Assembly (NCBI GenBank): GCA_963835165.1
Contig: CAWIGD010000032.1
Span: 1 to 64,000, forward strand
Direction: 5' to 3'
Length of the DNA: 64,000 bases
Source: VAZQ01 sp963835165
GTDB lineage: Bacteria; Pseudomonadota; Alphaproteobacteria; Rhizobiales; Xanthobacteraceae
Part shown: piece after piece, positions 36,178 through 45,190 of the stretch
Layout of the letters: every line of letters starts with the position of its first letter
Position numbering within the stretch: the stretch's first letter is position 1
The notes under the pieces: generated by a model
What the model saw: the letters and a program-made list of their open reading frames with translations, nothing else
Told to the model about the DNA's origin: nothing
Database searches by the model: none
Position numbers and translations under genes: made by a program

Positions 36178-36720
36178 CTAATACCCGAAGGCCGCTTCCA
36201 GCGGCCCTTTCGGCATGATGACGTCGAACGCGAGGTCGAAGGTGACGAACATGATGATGGCGAACAGGAAGGCGGTGAGCAGCGACTTCCACAGCGCGAT
36301 GCGTCCGACGACGCGCATGAAGCTCGCGATCAGCAGGAAGCTCGCGACATAGAGCCCGAGCCACTGCGTGAGCAGGCAGAACAGCAAGGTCGGGATGAAG
36401 ACCTGCATCACCCGGCTGAGCTGGGCGCGGGTGACGAAGGTCTGCGCGGCGCCTGCGCCCGTCACCAGCGAGCTGACGAGCCCGTACAGGCTGGCGGCGG
36501 CCAGGATCAGGCCGAGGTAGAACGGGAAGTAGCCGGCCTGCGGGCCGTCCGAGGCCCACGCGATGCCGGTGCGCCAATTGTCGTAGCCGAGCAGCACCGC
36601 CAGCGCGAGCAGCAGCAGCGAAACGACGATCTCCACGCTGCGGGTGCTGACGACGGACGGAGAATTGTCCGCCGGCGCGGTCGGATCCTCGACGACGATT
36701 TCAGTTTCCGGTGTCGGCAT
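36178..36720 (-). CDS. tctB: Tripartite tricarboxylate transporter small membrane subunit TctB
   Basis: A 180-residue, four-helix protein with an acidic cytoplasmic N-terminus (MPTPETEIVVEDPTAPAD). Its middle has LGYDNWRTGIAWASDGPQAG then YFPFYLGLIL, the latter a typical TctB stretch. It partners TctA. The ATG at 36720 is used; upstream sequence is the palindromic repeat that separates it from tctC. Confidence 0.92.
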   Translation of the reverse strand: MPTPETEIVVEDPTAPADNSPSVVSTRSVEIVVSLLLLALAVLLGYDNWRTGIAWASDGPQAGYFPFYLGLILAAASLYGLVSSLVTGAGAAQTFVTRAQLSRVMQVFIPTLLFCLLTQWLGLYVASFLLIASFMRVVGRIALWKSLLTAFLFAIIMFVTFDLAFDVIMPKGPLEAAFGY

Positions 36721-36763
36721 TAGAGCGTAGGCCGTTCGGCTCGATGCAAAATGGTTGCTGCGC

Positions 36764-36810
36764 ACTCGGTGTACTCCCCTCCCCACAAGGGGGAGGGGAG
36801 TACACCGAGT
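36764..36810. repeat. Perfect 21-bp palindrome between tctC and tctB
   Basis: Arms 36764-36784 and 36790-36810 are exact reverse complements (ACTCGGTGTACTCCCCTCC...), with a five-base loop. This is the short form of the repeat at 4298-4440. It lies in the tct operon after tctC, where the transcript would fold into a very stable hairpin. It could protect tctC mRNA or attenuate tctBA. Confidence 0.85.
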
Positions 36811-36880
36811 TTGCCGCTTGCGCTGCTATGAGGATGCGGGACACGGGTGCGGCGCCGAGACAGATCGACGGCGGCCCGCC

Positions 36881-37879
36881 CTAGTTCGCGACAAATCCCG
36901 CCTCGGTCATCAGGTTCTTGTTCAGCGTATCGTCCTCCTCCAGGAACTTGAGCATGTCCGGGCCGGTGAGGAAGATCGGCTTGAGCGCCTGTTTTTCCAT
37001 GTAGTCCTTGTATTCCGCCGTCTGCGTCAGCTTCTTCATCAGGTCGACATAGAACGCGGTCTGATCCGGCGTCACCTTCCCCGGAAGGAATATGGCGCGC
37101 AGCATCAGGTATTCGACCTCGAGGCCCTGTTCCTTGCAGGTGGGGATGTCGTTCCAGGACTGATCGGTGGTGACCTTGGTCTTGTACTCGATCCGCTCCT
37201 TGTCGAACACGCAGAGCGCCCGCGCCTGGCCCGCGCGCCAGACTTCGAGATTCTCCGATGGATTGTTGACGTTGGCGGCGGTGTGATTGCCGACCAGCTG
37301 GGTGGCGGCCTCGCCGCCCGACTTGTAGGGCAGGTAGGCGAACTTGGCGCCGGTCTTCTTCTCCATGAAGACGGTCAGGACGTGATCCTCGCGCCGCGAA
37401 CCCGTGCCGCCCATCTTGAGCGGAGGCGTGGCCGCCTTGGCGGCGTCCGCGAACTCCTTCACCGACTTGTAGGGCAGCTGCGTGTTCACCCACAGCACGA
37501 ACTGATCGAGCGCGATGACCGCGACCGGGGTGAGATCGCGCCAGTTGAACGGGATCTTGGCCGAGAGCGGCAGCATGTAGATGAGCGAGTAGGCGATGAG
37601 CACCTTGTTGGGATCGCCCTCGCTCGATTTCATGTACATCAGCGCTTCGGCTCCCGACGCGCCGCCCTTGAGCGAGACCACCACCGGCTGCTTCATCAGG
37701 TTGTTCTTCTGGATCGCGGACTGCATCATCCGCGCCATCTGGTCGGATGCCCCGCCGGCCCCGGCGGCCACCACGATCTCCACCGGCTTGTTCGGCTCCC
37801 AGGCAACCGCCGGTCCTGCCGCCAGCGCGATGGCGAGTGCGGCGGTCGCGCAAAGGCAGGTGGTCCTGATCTCGGGCAT
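36881..37879 (-). CDS. tctC: Tripartite tricarboxylate transporter receptor TctC
   Basis: A 332-residue Bug/TctC receptor with a signal peptide (MPEIRTTCLCATAALAIALA, cut near AVA), EIVVAAGAGGASDQMARMM, PYKSGGEAATQLVGNHT, and a long basic C-terminal part. It is more diverged from the other Bug proteins of the window than they are from each other, and is the only one linked to TctBA. AGGAGG precedes the ATG at 37879. It is divergent from an SMP-30-like lactonase, so a sugar acid or lactone-derived acid is a plausible ligand (inference). Confidence 0.93.
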   Translation of the reverse strand: MPEIRTTCLCATAALAIALAAGPAVAWEPNKPVEIVVAAGAGGASDQMARMMQSAIQKNNLMKQPVVVSLKGGASGAEALMYMKSSEGDPNKVLIAYSLIYMLPLSAKIPFNWRDLTPVAVIALDQFVLWVNTQLPYKSVKEFADAAKAATPPLKMGGTGSRREDHVLTVFMEKKTGAKFAYLPYKSGGEAATQLVGNHTAANVNNPSENLEVWRAGQARALCVFDKERIEYKTKVTTDQSWNDIPTCKEQGLEVEYLMLRAIFLPGKVTPDQTAFYVDLMKKLTQTAEYKDYMEKQALKPIFLTGPDMLKFLEEDDTLNKNLMTEAGFVAN

Positions 37880-38206
37880 CTCGTCCTCCTTGGATGTCGC
37901 GGCCGGCCGGGCAAGAACCCGCTCTGGCCCTTCTTGTGCGTTGGCGGGCATTCTGCCGCTTTGCCGCTGCGGCGCAAGTGCGCCGGCGCCGGTTCAGGGA
38001 ACCGCGACCCTTGGTCGCTCGCTCTCCGCAGCTTGGTTCCGACGTGGTGCGCTCGCTATGCCGGGCAGGTGGCCTAAACGTGTTGCAATACGCAACGCAC
38101 GCCGGCAAAAATGTTGCTTACTTCGGTGCGCGGGTCCGCACTCGGTGTTGTGCTGTCGCAAGACTAAGGAGCCCGGTAAACGGGCAAAAAACAGGGAGAG
38201 GCCGCC
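37880..38206. promoter_or_regulatory. Divergent promoter region, tctC and lactonase
   Basis: A 327-base gap between divergently read genes, so it must hold promoters in both directions. An AT-rich patch near 38100-38130 (AAAAATGTTGCTTACTTCGG) is the likely promoter zone. I cannot assign a regulator site. Confidence 0.4.
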
Positions 38207-39226
38207 ATGGAAAATTCACGCCGTGAGGTGATGGCTGGCGCGTGTGCAGTGGCTGCAATGACTTTTTCGCCTGCGGCATTGGCGGCGTGGGAGCCGAGCC
38301 AGCGTTATCCTGACCCGGCGATTCAAAGTCTCGATCCGTCCTTCAACAAATACCGGATCGCGCTTGCGGGCGTCGAGCGGCTCGCGAGCGGCTGCCGTTT
38401 CAACGAGGGTGCGGTCTATTTCGGCGATGCGCGCTGTCTTCTGTGGAGCGACATTCCCAATAACCGCATCATGCGCTGGGACGAGGAAACCGGCCGGATC
38501 AGCACCTTCCGTCAGCCTTGCAATCACGCCAACGGCAACACCCGCGACCGCCAGGGCCGCCTCGTCACTTGCGAGCATTCAGGCCGTCGCATCACGCGCA
38601 CCGAGTATGACGGCACCATCACGGTGCTGATCGATCGGTTCGACGGCAAGCGGCTCAATGGCACGAACGACGTGGTCGTGAAGTCCGACGGCACCATCTG
38701 GTTCACCGATCCGCCCTCCGGCATCGCCGGCAATTATCTGGGTGTGGAGGCAAAGCCGGAATTGCCCTTCGACGTCTACCGGCTCGATCCCAACAGCGGG
38801 CGTGCGACGGTCGCGACCACCGGCCTGGTCAAGCGGCCGAACGGACTGGCCTTTTCGCCCGACGAATCGAAGCTCTATGTCATCGAGAGCGCACCCGAGG
38901 GACGCTCGATCTATGTCTTCGACGTGGTCGATGGCGGAGCGAAGCTCGCCAATGGCCGCATATTCATCAACTGCGAAAAAGAAGAAACGCCCGACGGCTT
39001 TCGCGTCGACGTCGACGGCAATTTGTGGTGCGGCTGGGGCATGAGCCCGGCGCTCGACGGCGTCAAGGTGTTCGATCCGGCCGGCAAGGCGATCGGCTTC
39101 ATAGCGCTGCCCGAGCGCGCTGCCAACGTCTGCTTCGGCGGCCGTTACCGCAACCGGCTGTTCATGGCGGCGAGCCACTCGATCTATTCTCTGTACGTGA
39201 ACACGCAGGGCGTCGCCGGCGGGTGA
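38207..39226 (+). CDS. SMP-30/gluconolactonase-family hydrolase, exported
   Basis: A 339-residue six-bladed beta-propeller. The exported N-terminus is Tat-like (NSRREVMAGACAVAA). Core motifs are FNEGAVYFGDARCLLWSDIP, RWDEETGRISTFRQ, GKRLNGTNDVVVKSDGTIWF, NGLAFSPDESKLYVIE and DGFRVDVDGNLWCGWG; these hold the calcium ligands of the family (Glu, Asn, Asp). It would open lactone rings in the periplasm. It is divergent from tctC, consistent with feeding an acid to that transporter. Confidence 0.9.
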   Translation: MENSRREVMAGACAVAAMTFSPAALAAWEPSQRYPDPAIQSLDPSFNKYRIALAGVERLASGCRFNEGAVYFGDARCLLWSDIPNNRIMRWDEETGRISTFRQPCNHANGNTRDRQGRLVTCEHSGRRITRTEYDGTITVLIDRFDGKRLNGTNDVVVKSDGTIWFTDPPSGIAGNYLGVEAKPELPFDVYRLDPNSGRATVATTGLVKRPNGLAFSPDESKLYVIESAPEGRSIYVFDVVDGGAKLANGRIFINCEKEETPDGFRVDVDGNLWCGWGMSPALDGVKVFDPAGKAIGFIALPERAANVCFGGRYRNRLFMAASHSIYSLYVNTQGVAGG

Positions 39227-39308
39227 GCGCAACCCGCCTGCGGAGACGGCAAGCGGACATTGCGAATGTTTGGGAGCGCGTGGGGAACATCGAAGCCGTG
39301 GGCGAGAC

Positions 39309-40490
39309 TTACAGCCCGGACTGGATAGCCCGGAGCAGCCGGAAGCGCATGTCGCCGTCATTGCTCGTGAGCGAGATCACGAAACGCACCCGCCCGTGGC
39401 TCGAGGTGTCGGCATAGCCCGCGAGCGTGCGGACCCCCTCCAGGCTGCCGGTCTTGTTCATGCCGCCGTCACGGCCGTGGAGCAGGTCGGCGTGGGGCGC
39501 GAACAGCTCGAGCACTTTGGCGAGGCCGCGGGCGGTGAAGTGGTTGTCGCGGCTGATGCCCGAGCCCTCCTCGAGATGGATGGCCGCGGCGAGGCCGTGT
39601 GCGGCGAGCATCTCGTTCGCGACTTTAAGCGACTTCTCCAAGCTGACCGGCCCGCCCAGGCGGTGCCCGCCGATTTCCAGGAAGACCTGGTTGGCGATGT
39701 AGTTGTTCGAGGCGCGGAGCAGCTCGCGGAGGATCTGCGAAAGGGTGCGCGACTGTCGGTGAACGTAGACCGGCTCGGCTCCCTTGGGTACGGTTCCGAT
39801 CGAGATCCTGCCCTTCACGCTGCCGCCCGCCTGCGCGATGAACGCGGCGATCAGCTCGCCGGCATATTGCAGGCTCACGGTGCGGTCCTGGCTCAGGCTG
39901 ATGCGGCCCGTTCCCTTAGGGCCCCGCAGCCGGAACTGGGTAATCGCGAGCGGGGTGATCGGGGTTTGCTTCTCGGCGGAGTGCACCTTGTTGCCGCTGC
40001 GCACGGCGCTGACAGTGTTGAAATTCACTGCCAGCGCGGAGTTCAGCGCATTGTAGGACTCGTTGGTGTCCTCGATGCCCGGGATGCGCAGCTTCGAAGG
40101 GTAGTAGCTCGCGTCCAGCACGATGCCGGTGATCGGCTTCTTGCCGACCGCTGCGACCAGCTCGGTCGCGAGCGGCGCCAGCTCCTCTGAAATCAGGAAA
40201 GGATCGCCGCCTCCGCGCACGTAGAGCACCCGCTTGTCGTCGAGGTAGAAGCGGGTCTCGAAGCGGTAGTCGCCGCCAAGGACCTCCATCGCCAGCCAAG
40301 CCGTCACGATCTTGGTGACTGAGGCCGGGACGAAGGGCTCATCAGCGTTCTGGGCCACCAGCTCGTTGCCCTTGGCGTCGATCACGAACACCAGCCCCGC
40401 CGGAGCGAGGGCCGCGACATTCTCCTTGACGCCGGCCAGAGCCGGGGCAGCTAGCAGGAGCAAAGCGAGGGCGAGCGGGCGAGACCACAT
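39309..40490 (-). CDS. dacB: D-alanyl-D-alanine carboxypeptidase/endopeptidase (PBP4, S13)
   Basis: A 393-residue exported penicillin-binding protein. The signal peptide MWSRPLALALLLLAAPALA is followed by the three active-site motifs of peptidase S13: SVTK (57-60, nucleophile Ser57), SNN (261-263) and KTG (346-348). It trims or cuts peptidoglycan cross-links in the periplasm. It is shorter than E. coli DacB (about 477 residues), so inserted domains are reduced. Confidence 0.93.
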   Translation of the reverse strand: MWSRPLALALLLLAAPALAGVKENVAALAPAGLVFVIDAKGNELVAQNADEPFVPASVTKIVTAWLAMEVLGGDYRFETRFYLDDKRVLYVRGGGDPFLISEELAPLATELVAAVGKKPITGIVLDASYYPSKLRIPGIEDTNESYNALNSALAVNFNTVSAVRSGNKVHSAEKQTPITPLAITQFRLRGPKGTGRISLSQDRTVSLQYAGELIAAFIAQAGGSVKGRISIGTVPKGAEPVYVHRQSRTLSQILRELLRASNNYIANQVFLEIGGHRLGGPVSLEKSLKVANEMLAAHGLAAAIHLEEGSGISRDNHFTARGLAKVLELFAPHADLLHGRDGGMNKTGSLEGVRTLAGYADTSSHGRVRFVISLTSNDGDMRFRLLRAIQSGL

Positions 40491-40816
40491 GGCGACTCCA
40501 GCGCGGGCGCAGTGTCTGCAACTTGCGGACTATGCTGGTGGTACTCAAGCGTTAAGTCAGTCAGATCGCAGAATTTCCGCTTATGGCACCAAGCGGACCT
40601 GCCAAGTCCACACGATCATGTCCGTCTAGCCAGGCGGAACGGAAATCATTTTGAACGTCCTGAGATTTCCGCTGATGACCCGACTCGGACATCGGCCCCG
40701 CTCGCGGCGCGACAATAGCCGATCGATTCAGAACGATTCAGATCAGCCTACAGGACTCGCCGGCCCCTCTGTGGCAGGCTGAGCGTGCGGTAGACCGGCT
40801 GCGGAGGGAAAGCCCC
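40491..40816. other. Intergenic region upstream of the ABC-receptor trio
   Basis: A 326-base gap between divergent genes. It contains the dispersed repeat unit at 40575-40600 and the ribosome site GGAGGG before the GTG at 40817. Promoters for dacB and for the receptor trio must lie here, but no clear -35/-10 pair was found. Confidence 0.45.
40575..40600. repeat. Left copy of a 26-bp repeat flanking the receptor trio
   Basis: TTCCGCTTATGGCACC followed by AAGCGGACCT; 22 of 26 bases match the right copy at 43765-43790. AAGCGGACCT is identical in both. Confidence 0.7.
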
Positions 40817-41800
40817 GTGACCGACGTGAGACGGCGCGAGTTCATCACGCTTCTCGGCGGCACGGCGGCGGCGTGGCCGCTCGCGGCACGGGCGCAGCAG
40901 GCGGCGCCCCCCGTAGTCGGCTTCCTCAATTGGGGCTCGGCCAGATTGAGCGGACGTGTTGTTGCCGCGTTCCGCGGGGGCTTGGCCGAGGTCGGCTACG
41001 TCGAACCCCAAAATGTGAGCGTCGAACTCCGTTGGGCCGGTACCCAATCCGAGCGATTGCCAGCGCTGGCCGCGGAGCTGGTGCAGCGCAAAGTCGCTGT
41101 TATCGTTGCAGGTGGTTTCGGTGGGCCGATATTCGCAGCGAAAGCAGCAACGTCGACGATACCGATCGTCTTCGCGTATGGCGGCGATCCGGTGAAGGCC
41201 GGGATTGTGGAAAGCTTCAACCGCCCTGGCGGCAATGTCACGGGAGTGACCACAATCAATGCGGAGCTTGGGAGTAAGTGGCTCAGCCTGATGGGCGATC
41301 TGGTCCCAAGAGCGGTGTCGGTAGGCTTTCTTTCGGCCGACACGGACTACGCCAAAGACCAGAAGAGCCAAATGTTTGCGGCAGCCCGCGCGCTTGGCCG
41401 GCAGATTGTCATCCTGGAACCTCGCGGCGATCGCGAGTACGAAATGGCCTTCAAAACGCTTGTCGAGCGCGAGGCCGGGGCACTGATTGTGGGTCCCTTT
41501 GCATTTCGCAACATCGAAAAGATCGTCACCCTCGCGGCCCGCTACAGGATACCGACAATTTATCCGCGCCGGGACTACGTCGAGGCTGGTGGCCTGATGA
41601 GCTACGCCGCTGATTACGCAGACACCTATCGCCAAGCTGGAGTTTATGCTGGCCGAATTCTCAGAGGCGCAAAGCCCTCGGAGCTGCCGGTGATGCAGGC
41701 GACAAAGTTCGAGCTGGTCATCAATCTCAAAACGGCACAAACGCTTGGCATTGAAGTGCCGTCGACGCTGCTCGCCCTCGCCGACGAGGTAGTCGAATGA
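40817..41800 (+). CDS. ABC-type substrate-binding protein (PF04392-like), Tat-exported, 1 of 3
   Basis: A 327-residue type I periplasmic receptor. The N-terminus RRREFITLLGGTAAAWPLAA is a twin-arginine signal; the body has the family opening VVGFLNWG, then KAATSTIPIVFAYGGDP and NRPGGNVTGVTTINAELG, and ends LALADEVVE. Translation starts at GTG (40817). Its stop overlaps the next start by four bases. No permease or ATPase is adjacent. Related proteins bind amino acids or aromatics; the ligand here is unknown. Confidence 0.93.
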   Translation: MTDVRRREFITLLGGTAAAWPLAARAQQAAPPVVGFLNWGSARLSGRVVAAFRGGLAEVGYVEPQNVSVELRWAGTQSERLPALAAELVQRKVAVIVAGGFGGPIFAAKAATSTIPIVFAYGGDPVKAGIVESFNRPGGNVTGVTTINAELGSKWLSLMGDLVPRAVSVGFLSADTDYAKDQKSQMFAAARALGRQIVILEPRGDREYEMAFKTLVEREAGALIVGPFAFRNIEKIVTLAARYRIPTIYPRRDYVEAGGLMSYAADYADTYRQAGVYAGRILRGAKPSELPVMQATKFELVINLKTAQTLGIEVPSTLLALADEVVE

Positions 41801-42780
41801 AGCGGCGCGAGTTCATCACGCTGCTCGGCGGCATGGCGGCGGCGTGGCCGCTGGTGGCGCATGCGCAGCAGTCGGTGATGCCGGTGATCGGCTTCATGAG
41901 CAGCCGGTCGCCGGAGGACTCCGTGCACCTGCTTGAAGCGTTTCGGCGCGGTCTCAAGGAGGGCGGTTTTAGCGAGGGCCAGAACGTCGCGATCGAGTTC
42001 CGCTGGGCGCGCGGCGATTACAGCAAACTGCCGGCGCTCGCCGCCGATCTCGTGAGTCGCCGGGTGAACGTGCTCACAGCGGTTGGCGGCGACCCCTCGC
42101 CGCTCGCAGCAAAACGCGCCACCTCGACAATACCGATCGTCTTCGGAATGGGCGGCGATCCCGTCAGCGACGGTTTGGTGGAAAGTTTCAACCGGCCCGG
42201 TGGTAACGTGACGGGCGTCACGCTGCTGACCAATCTCATGGAGCCGAAACGGCTCGGACTGTTGCGTGAGCTGGCGCCGGGCGTCACCCTCATCGGAGCC
42301 CTCGTCAATCCGGCCTTCGCGCCCACAGCGCGCCAGCAGCAGCAGCTCGAAGAGGCGTCGCGTGCGAGCAATCTGCGGCTCGTCATCGCCAAAGCCAGTA
42401 CCGACGACGATTTGGATGCCGCGTTCGCATCCCTGGCCCGCGAGGGTGTCGGGGCGTTGGTGGTCGCAGCCGATCCCTTTTTCGACACACGAAGCGACCG
42501 GATCGTCGCGTTCGCGGCACGGCAGCGCCTGCCTACCATCTATCAGTTCCGCGAATACGCGGTCGCCGGCGGACTGCTGAGCTATGGCGTAAGCATCACC
42601 GATGCCTACCGGCAGTTCGGCGTCTACACTGCGGCGATTCTCAAGGGCGCCAAGCCCGCGGACTTGCCGGTCCAGCAGGCGTCCAAGTTCGAGCTGGTGG
42701 TCAACCTCAAGACCGCGAAGGCGCTCGGCCTCAAGATCTCTGACGATCTGCTCTCGCTTGCCGACGAGGTGATCGAATGA
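41797..42780 (+). CDS. ABC-type substrate-binding protein (PF04392-like), 2 of 3
   Basis: A 327-residue paralogue of its neighbours: Tat signal KRREFITLLGGMAAAWPLVA, then VIGFMSSRSPEDS, RATSTIPIVFGMGGDPVSDG and NRPGGNVTGVTLLTNLM. ATGA overlaps join it to both neighbours, so the three are translationally coupled. The gene junctions are near-identical in DNA, consistent with tandem duplication. Confidence 0.93.
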   Translation: MKRREFITLLGGMAAAWPLVAHAQQSVMPVIGFMSSRSPEDSVHLLEAFRRGLKEGGFSEGQNVAIEFRWARGDYSKLPALAADLVSRRVNVLTAVGGDPSPLAAKRATSTIPIVFGMGGDPVSDGLVESFNRPGGNVTGVTLLTNLMEPKRLGLLRELAPGVTLIGALVNPAFAPTARQQQQLEEASRASNLRLVIAKASTDDDLDAAFASLAREGVGALVVAADPFFDTRSDRIVAFAARQRLPTIYQFREYAVAGGLLSYGVSITDAYRQFGVYTAAILKGAKPADLPVQQASKFELVVNLKTAKALGLKISDDLLSLADEVIE

Positions 42781-43757
42781 GGCGACGCGAGTTCATCACG
42801 CTGCTCGGTGGGGCGGCGACCGCCCTGCCTCTTACGGTATTGGCGCAGCAGCAGATGCCGCTGGTAGGCTTCTTGAACAGCGCCTCACCCGATACTTATC
42901 GCTTCAATGCTGACTCGTTTCGAGAGGGCTTGACAAAGGCCGGCTTCGTCGAGGGAAGAAATCTCCGCATCGAGGAGCGGTGGGCTCGCAGCGACTATGA
43001 TGCACTACCGGCGCTTGCGGCTGAACTTGTCGCCATGGGTGTGGTTGCCATTGCCGCCACGGGAGATGTCGCTTCTGCACGCGCCGCGCAGCGTGCGAGC
43101 AGCACGGTGCCTGTGGTCTTCACGATTGGCGGCGACCCGGTCCGCTTTGGACTGGTCAAGAGTTTGAACCGTCCCGGCGGGCACGTGACCGGCATCCTCT
43201 TCAACCAGAATGTACTCGGCGGCAAGCGCGTCGAGCTCCTCCGGGAGATTGCCCCAAACGTATCGCGCGTTGCCCTGCTGATGAATCCCACCAATCCCAA
43301 TGTCGACGTCGAACGCATGGACGCAGAGGCCGGAGCAAGGAAACTGGGCCTGGAAACCGTCACGCTCAATGCCAGAAACGCGCGCGAAATCGACGCCGCA
43401 TTCGAGCAGTTGCTGGGCGCCAAGGCCGACGGGATTATCACCGCAACCGATCCGGTTCCGCTGGATCGACGCGAGCAGATCGTCGCGTTCGCCAACCGGC
43501 ACAAACTCCCAGTCGTGGGTTTCGTACGCCAGTTCGCAGCGGTGGGTGGGCTCTTGAGCTATGGCCCGAGCATCAGCTGGATGTATCGCCAAGCCGGAGA
43601 ATACGTTGCACAAATTCTTAGGGGCGCAAATCCGGCGGAACTGCCTGTCCTGCAGCCGACCCAGTTCGAATTGGTGATCAATCTCAAGACGGCGAATGCA
43701 TTTGGCCTCGCCGTTCCCCTCACGCTGCAAGCGGCCGCCAGCGAGGTGATCGAATAG
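42777..43757 (+). CDS. ABC-type substrate-binding protein (PF04392-like), 3 of 3
   Basis: A 326-residue third paralogue: Tat signal RRREFITLLGGAATALPLTV, then LVGFLNSASPDTYRFN, RASSTVPVVFTIGGDPVRFG and NRPGGHVTGILFNQNVLGG. It starts inside the stop of the second gene. It ends just before the right-hand repeat (43765-43790). Divergence among the three suggests different ligands. Confidence 0.93.
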   Translation: MRRREFITLLGGAATALPLTVLAQQQMPLVGFLNSASPDTYRFNADSFREGLTKAGFVEGRNLRIEERWARSDYDALPALAAELVAMGVVAIAATGDVASARAAQRASSTVPVVFTIGGDPVRFGLVKSLNRPGGHVTGILFNQNVLGGKRVELLREIAPNVSRVALLMNPTNPNVDVERMDAEAGARKLGLETVTLNARNAREIDAAFEQLLGAKADGIITATDPVPLDRREQIVAFANRHKLPVVGFVRQFAAVGGLLSYGPSISWMYRQAGEYVAQILRGANPAELPVLQPTQFELVINLKTANAFGLAVPLTLQAAASEVIE

Positions 43758-43764
43758 AAGCTAC

Positions 43765-43790
43765 TTCCGCTATCGGCACTAAGCGGACCT
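43765..43790. repeat. Right copy of a 26-bp repeat flanking the receptor trio
   Basis: TTCCGCTATCGGCACT followed by AAGCGGACCT. It is in the same orientation as the copy at 40575-40600, with the three receptor genes between them. Confidence 0.7.
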
Positions 43791-43927
43791 CCAGCGGCGA
43801 CGATTGACGTCTGTTTATTGAGGTGAAGCGGACTTTGGACGGGACCGCCGCACCCACTTCTTGATCGGGTGGCGGTTTATGACGACGAAGGTTCGCGTTT
43901 GTGGCAGATGCTTCTTGCCCATGTCGA

Positions 43928-45040
43928 TCAGAACAAGGTGCCAAACAATTTACTCGTCAACGAACCATCGTTGTCGACCCAGCGGATCGGTGGCAGCTGC
44001 GGCAGGTAGGATGCATACGGCATCACTTTCGCAAGCGTCACTCTGACCGGTAACCATGGGAGGAAAAACGGATTCATTCCGCCGTCCAGTCCGCTGTAGA
44101 TCGGGGCGGTTGGCACGTCGTCTTCAAGCAATTGCGCGTATTCGAGCTCGTCGGTGCGTTGTTTCTCCAGCGCCCGCCGCGCGATTTTCGGATTCACGAC
44201 AAAGTCGGGGCATTTGCCGGTGGGATTGAACACAAGAGGATTGGGCGAATTCGGGGGCGGTTGCGCATCGAATACATAGAGGCGATTGCACACATCCACC
44301 CTGGGTTCGAGATGCGTCGTAACGAAGTGATCGTTGCCGATCTTGAGCATCTGCCAGAAGGCCAGGTCCGGATGATTTCGATGCCGCGCCAGATTCGCCG
44401 GCGTCAGGCGGAACGGATAGGCCTGGACCTGGAATGACGGCCGGCCAAGGAGTGAGTCGCGCGCCAGCGAATAGATCTCGCTGATCTGTTCGTCGGTCAT
44501 GGCATAGCAACCGCTCGACGAGCAGTCGCCGTGGATCATGAGCAAGCTGCCGTCGCGGTTGTTCGCCTTGTCGAAGCTGTTGGGGTAGCCGGTGTTGATC
44601 GCAAGATAGAAGTTGGAATTGGGATTCATCAGCTCGGGCGTAACTGTATAGAACCCCTCCGGAGCCTGACGGTCGCCCTCATACAACTTCGGCCCAAGAT
44701 CGCCCGACCACCGACAGATCGGATAGACCTTCAGGAACTGGAAACGGCCGGTAGTGTCCTGTTTCCAGACTTCGAGTTCCGCCTCTTCCTTGAAAATGCG
44801 CACAAGGATCGGTGAATGTTTTGGCATCTTCCTTTGGCGGAGCAGCGAGAGCAGCTCGGGCGGCAACTCCTTTGTTGCCTTGGCCGGCAACTCCTTTGCT
44901 GGCTTGGCCGGCAGTTCCTTTGCTGCCCTGGTCGGCAATGGATTGCCGTCTTCGCCAAGGCACGTGACCGGCGTCAATGCCGCGGCCAAAGCCGCCGTCA
45001 GCACAAGCGCACGGAGTACCGTGGCGCGGATCATTGCCAT
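43928..45040 (-). CDS. L,D-transpeptidase (YkuD domain), YafK-like
   Basis: A 370-residue exported enzyme. After a signal peptide (to about residue 29) there is a low-complexity linker with three KELPAK/KELPPE units (41-62). The YkuD domain follows (about 78-215), with the catalytic motif HGDCSSSGCYAM: His170 and nucleophile Cys178. A C-terminal region of about 150 residues follows. Such enzymes make 3-3 peptidoglycan cross-links or attach proteins. Two in-frame ATGs (45040, 45034) are possible starts. Confidence 0.92.
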   Translation of the reverse strand: MAMIRATVLRALVLTAALAAALTPVTCLGEDGNPLPTRAAKELPAKPAKELPAKATKELPPELLSLLRQRKMPKHSPILVRIFKEEAELEVWKQDTTGRFQFLKVYPICRWSGDLGPKLYEGDRQAPEGFYTVTPELMNPNSNFYLAINTGYPNSFDKANNRDGSLLMIHGDCSSSGCYAMTDEQISEIYSLARDSLLGRPSFQVQAYPFRLTPANLARHRNHPDLAFWQMLKIGNDHFVTTHLEPRVDVCNRLYVFDAQPPPNSPNPLVFNPTGKCPDFVVNPKIARRALEKQRTDELEYAQLLEDDVPTAPIYSGLDGGMNPFFLPWLPVRVTLAKVMPYASYLPQLPPIRWVDNDGSLTSKLFGTLF

Positions 45041-45190
45041 ACCCCCCGACCTGGAACCTTTCCGATCTGAATGCTTGTAGTCGGTGGCTTTCGTAGGGCA
45101 AACCCAGACCAGGGTGCCCCGCAGCGCATCGGTGATTCAGGCTGGGATTGGGCTTGGGAACGGCGTCGTCCGCAAATAGCACGTCGGGGA

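Noticed and set aside
44858..44950. Short tandem repeats that could suggest a CRISPR array
   Set aside because: They are contiguous, in frame and encode KELPAK units of a linker; there are no spacers or cas genes.
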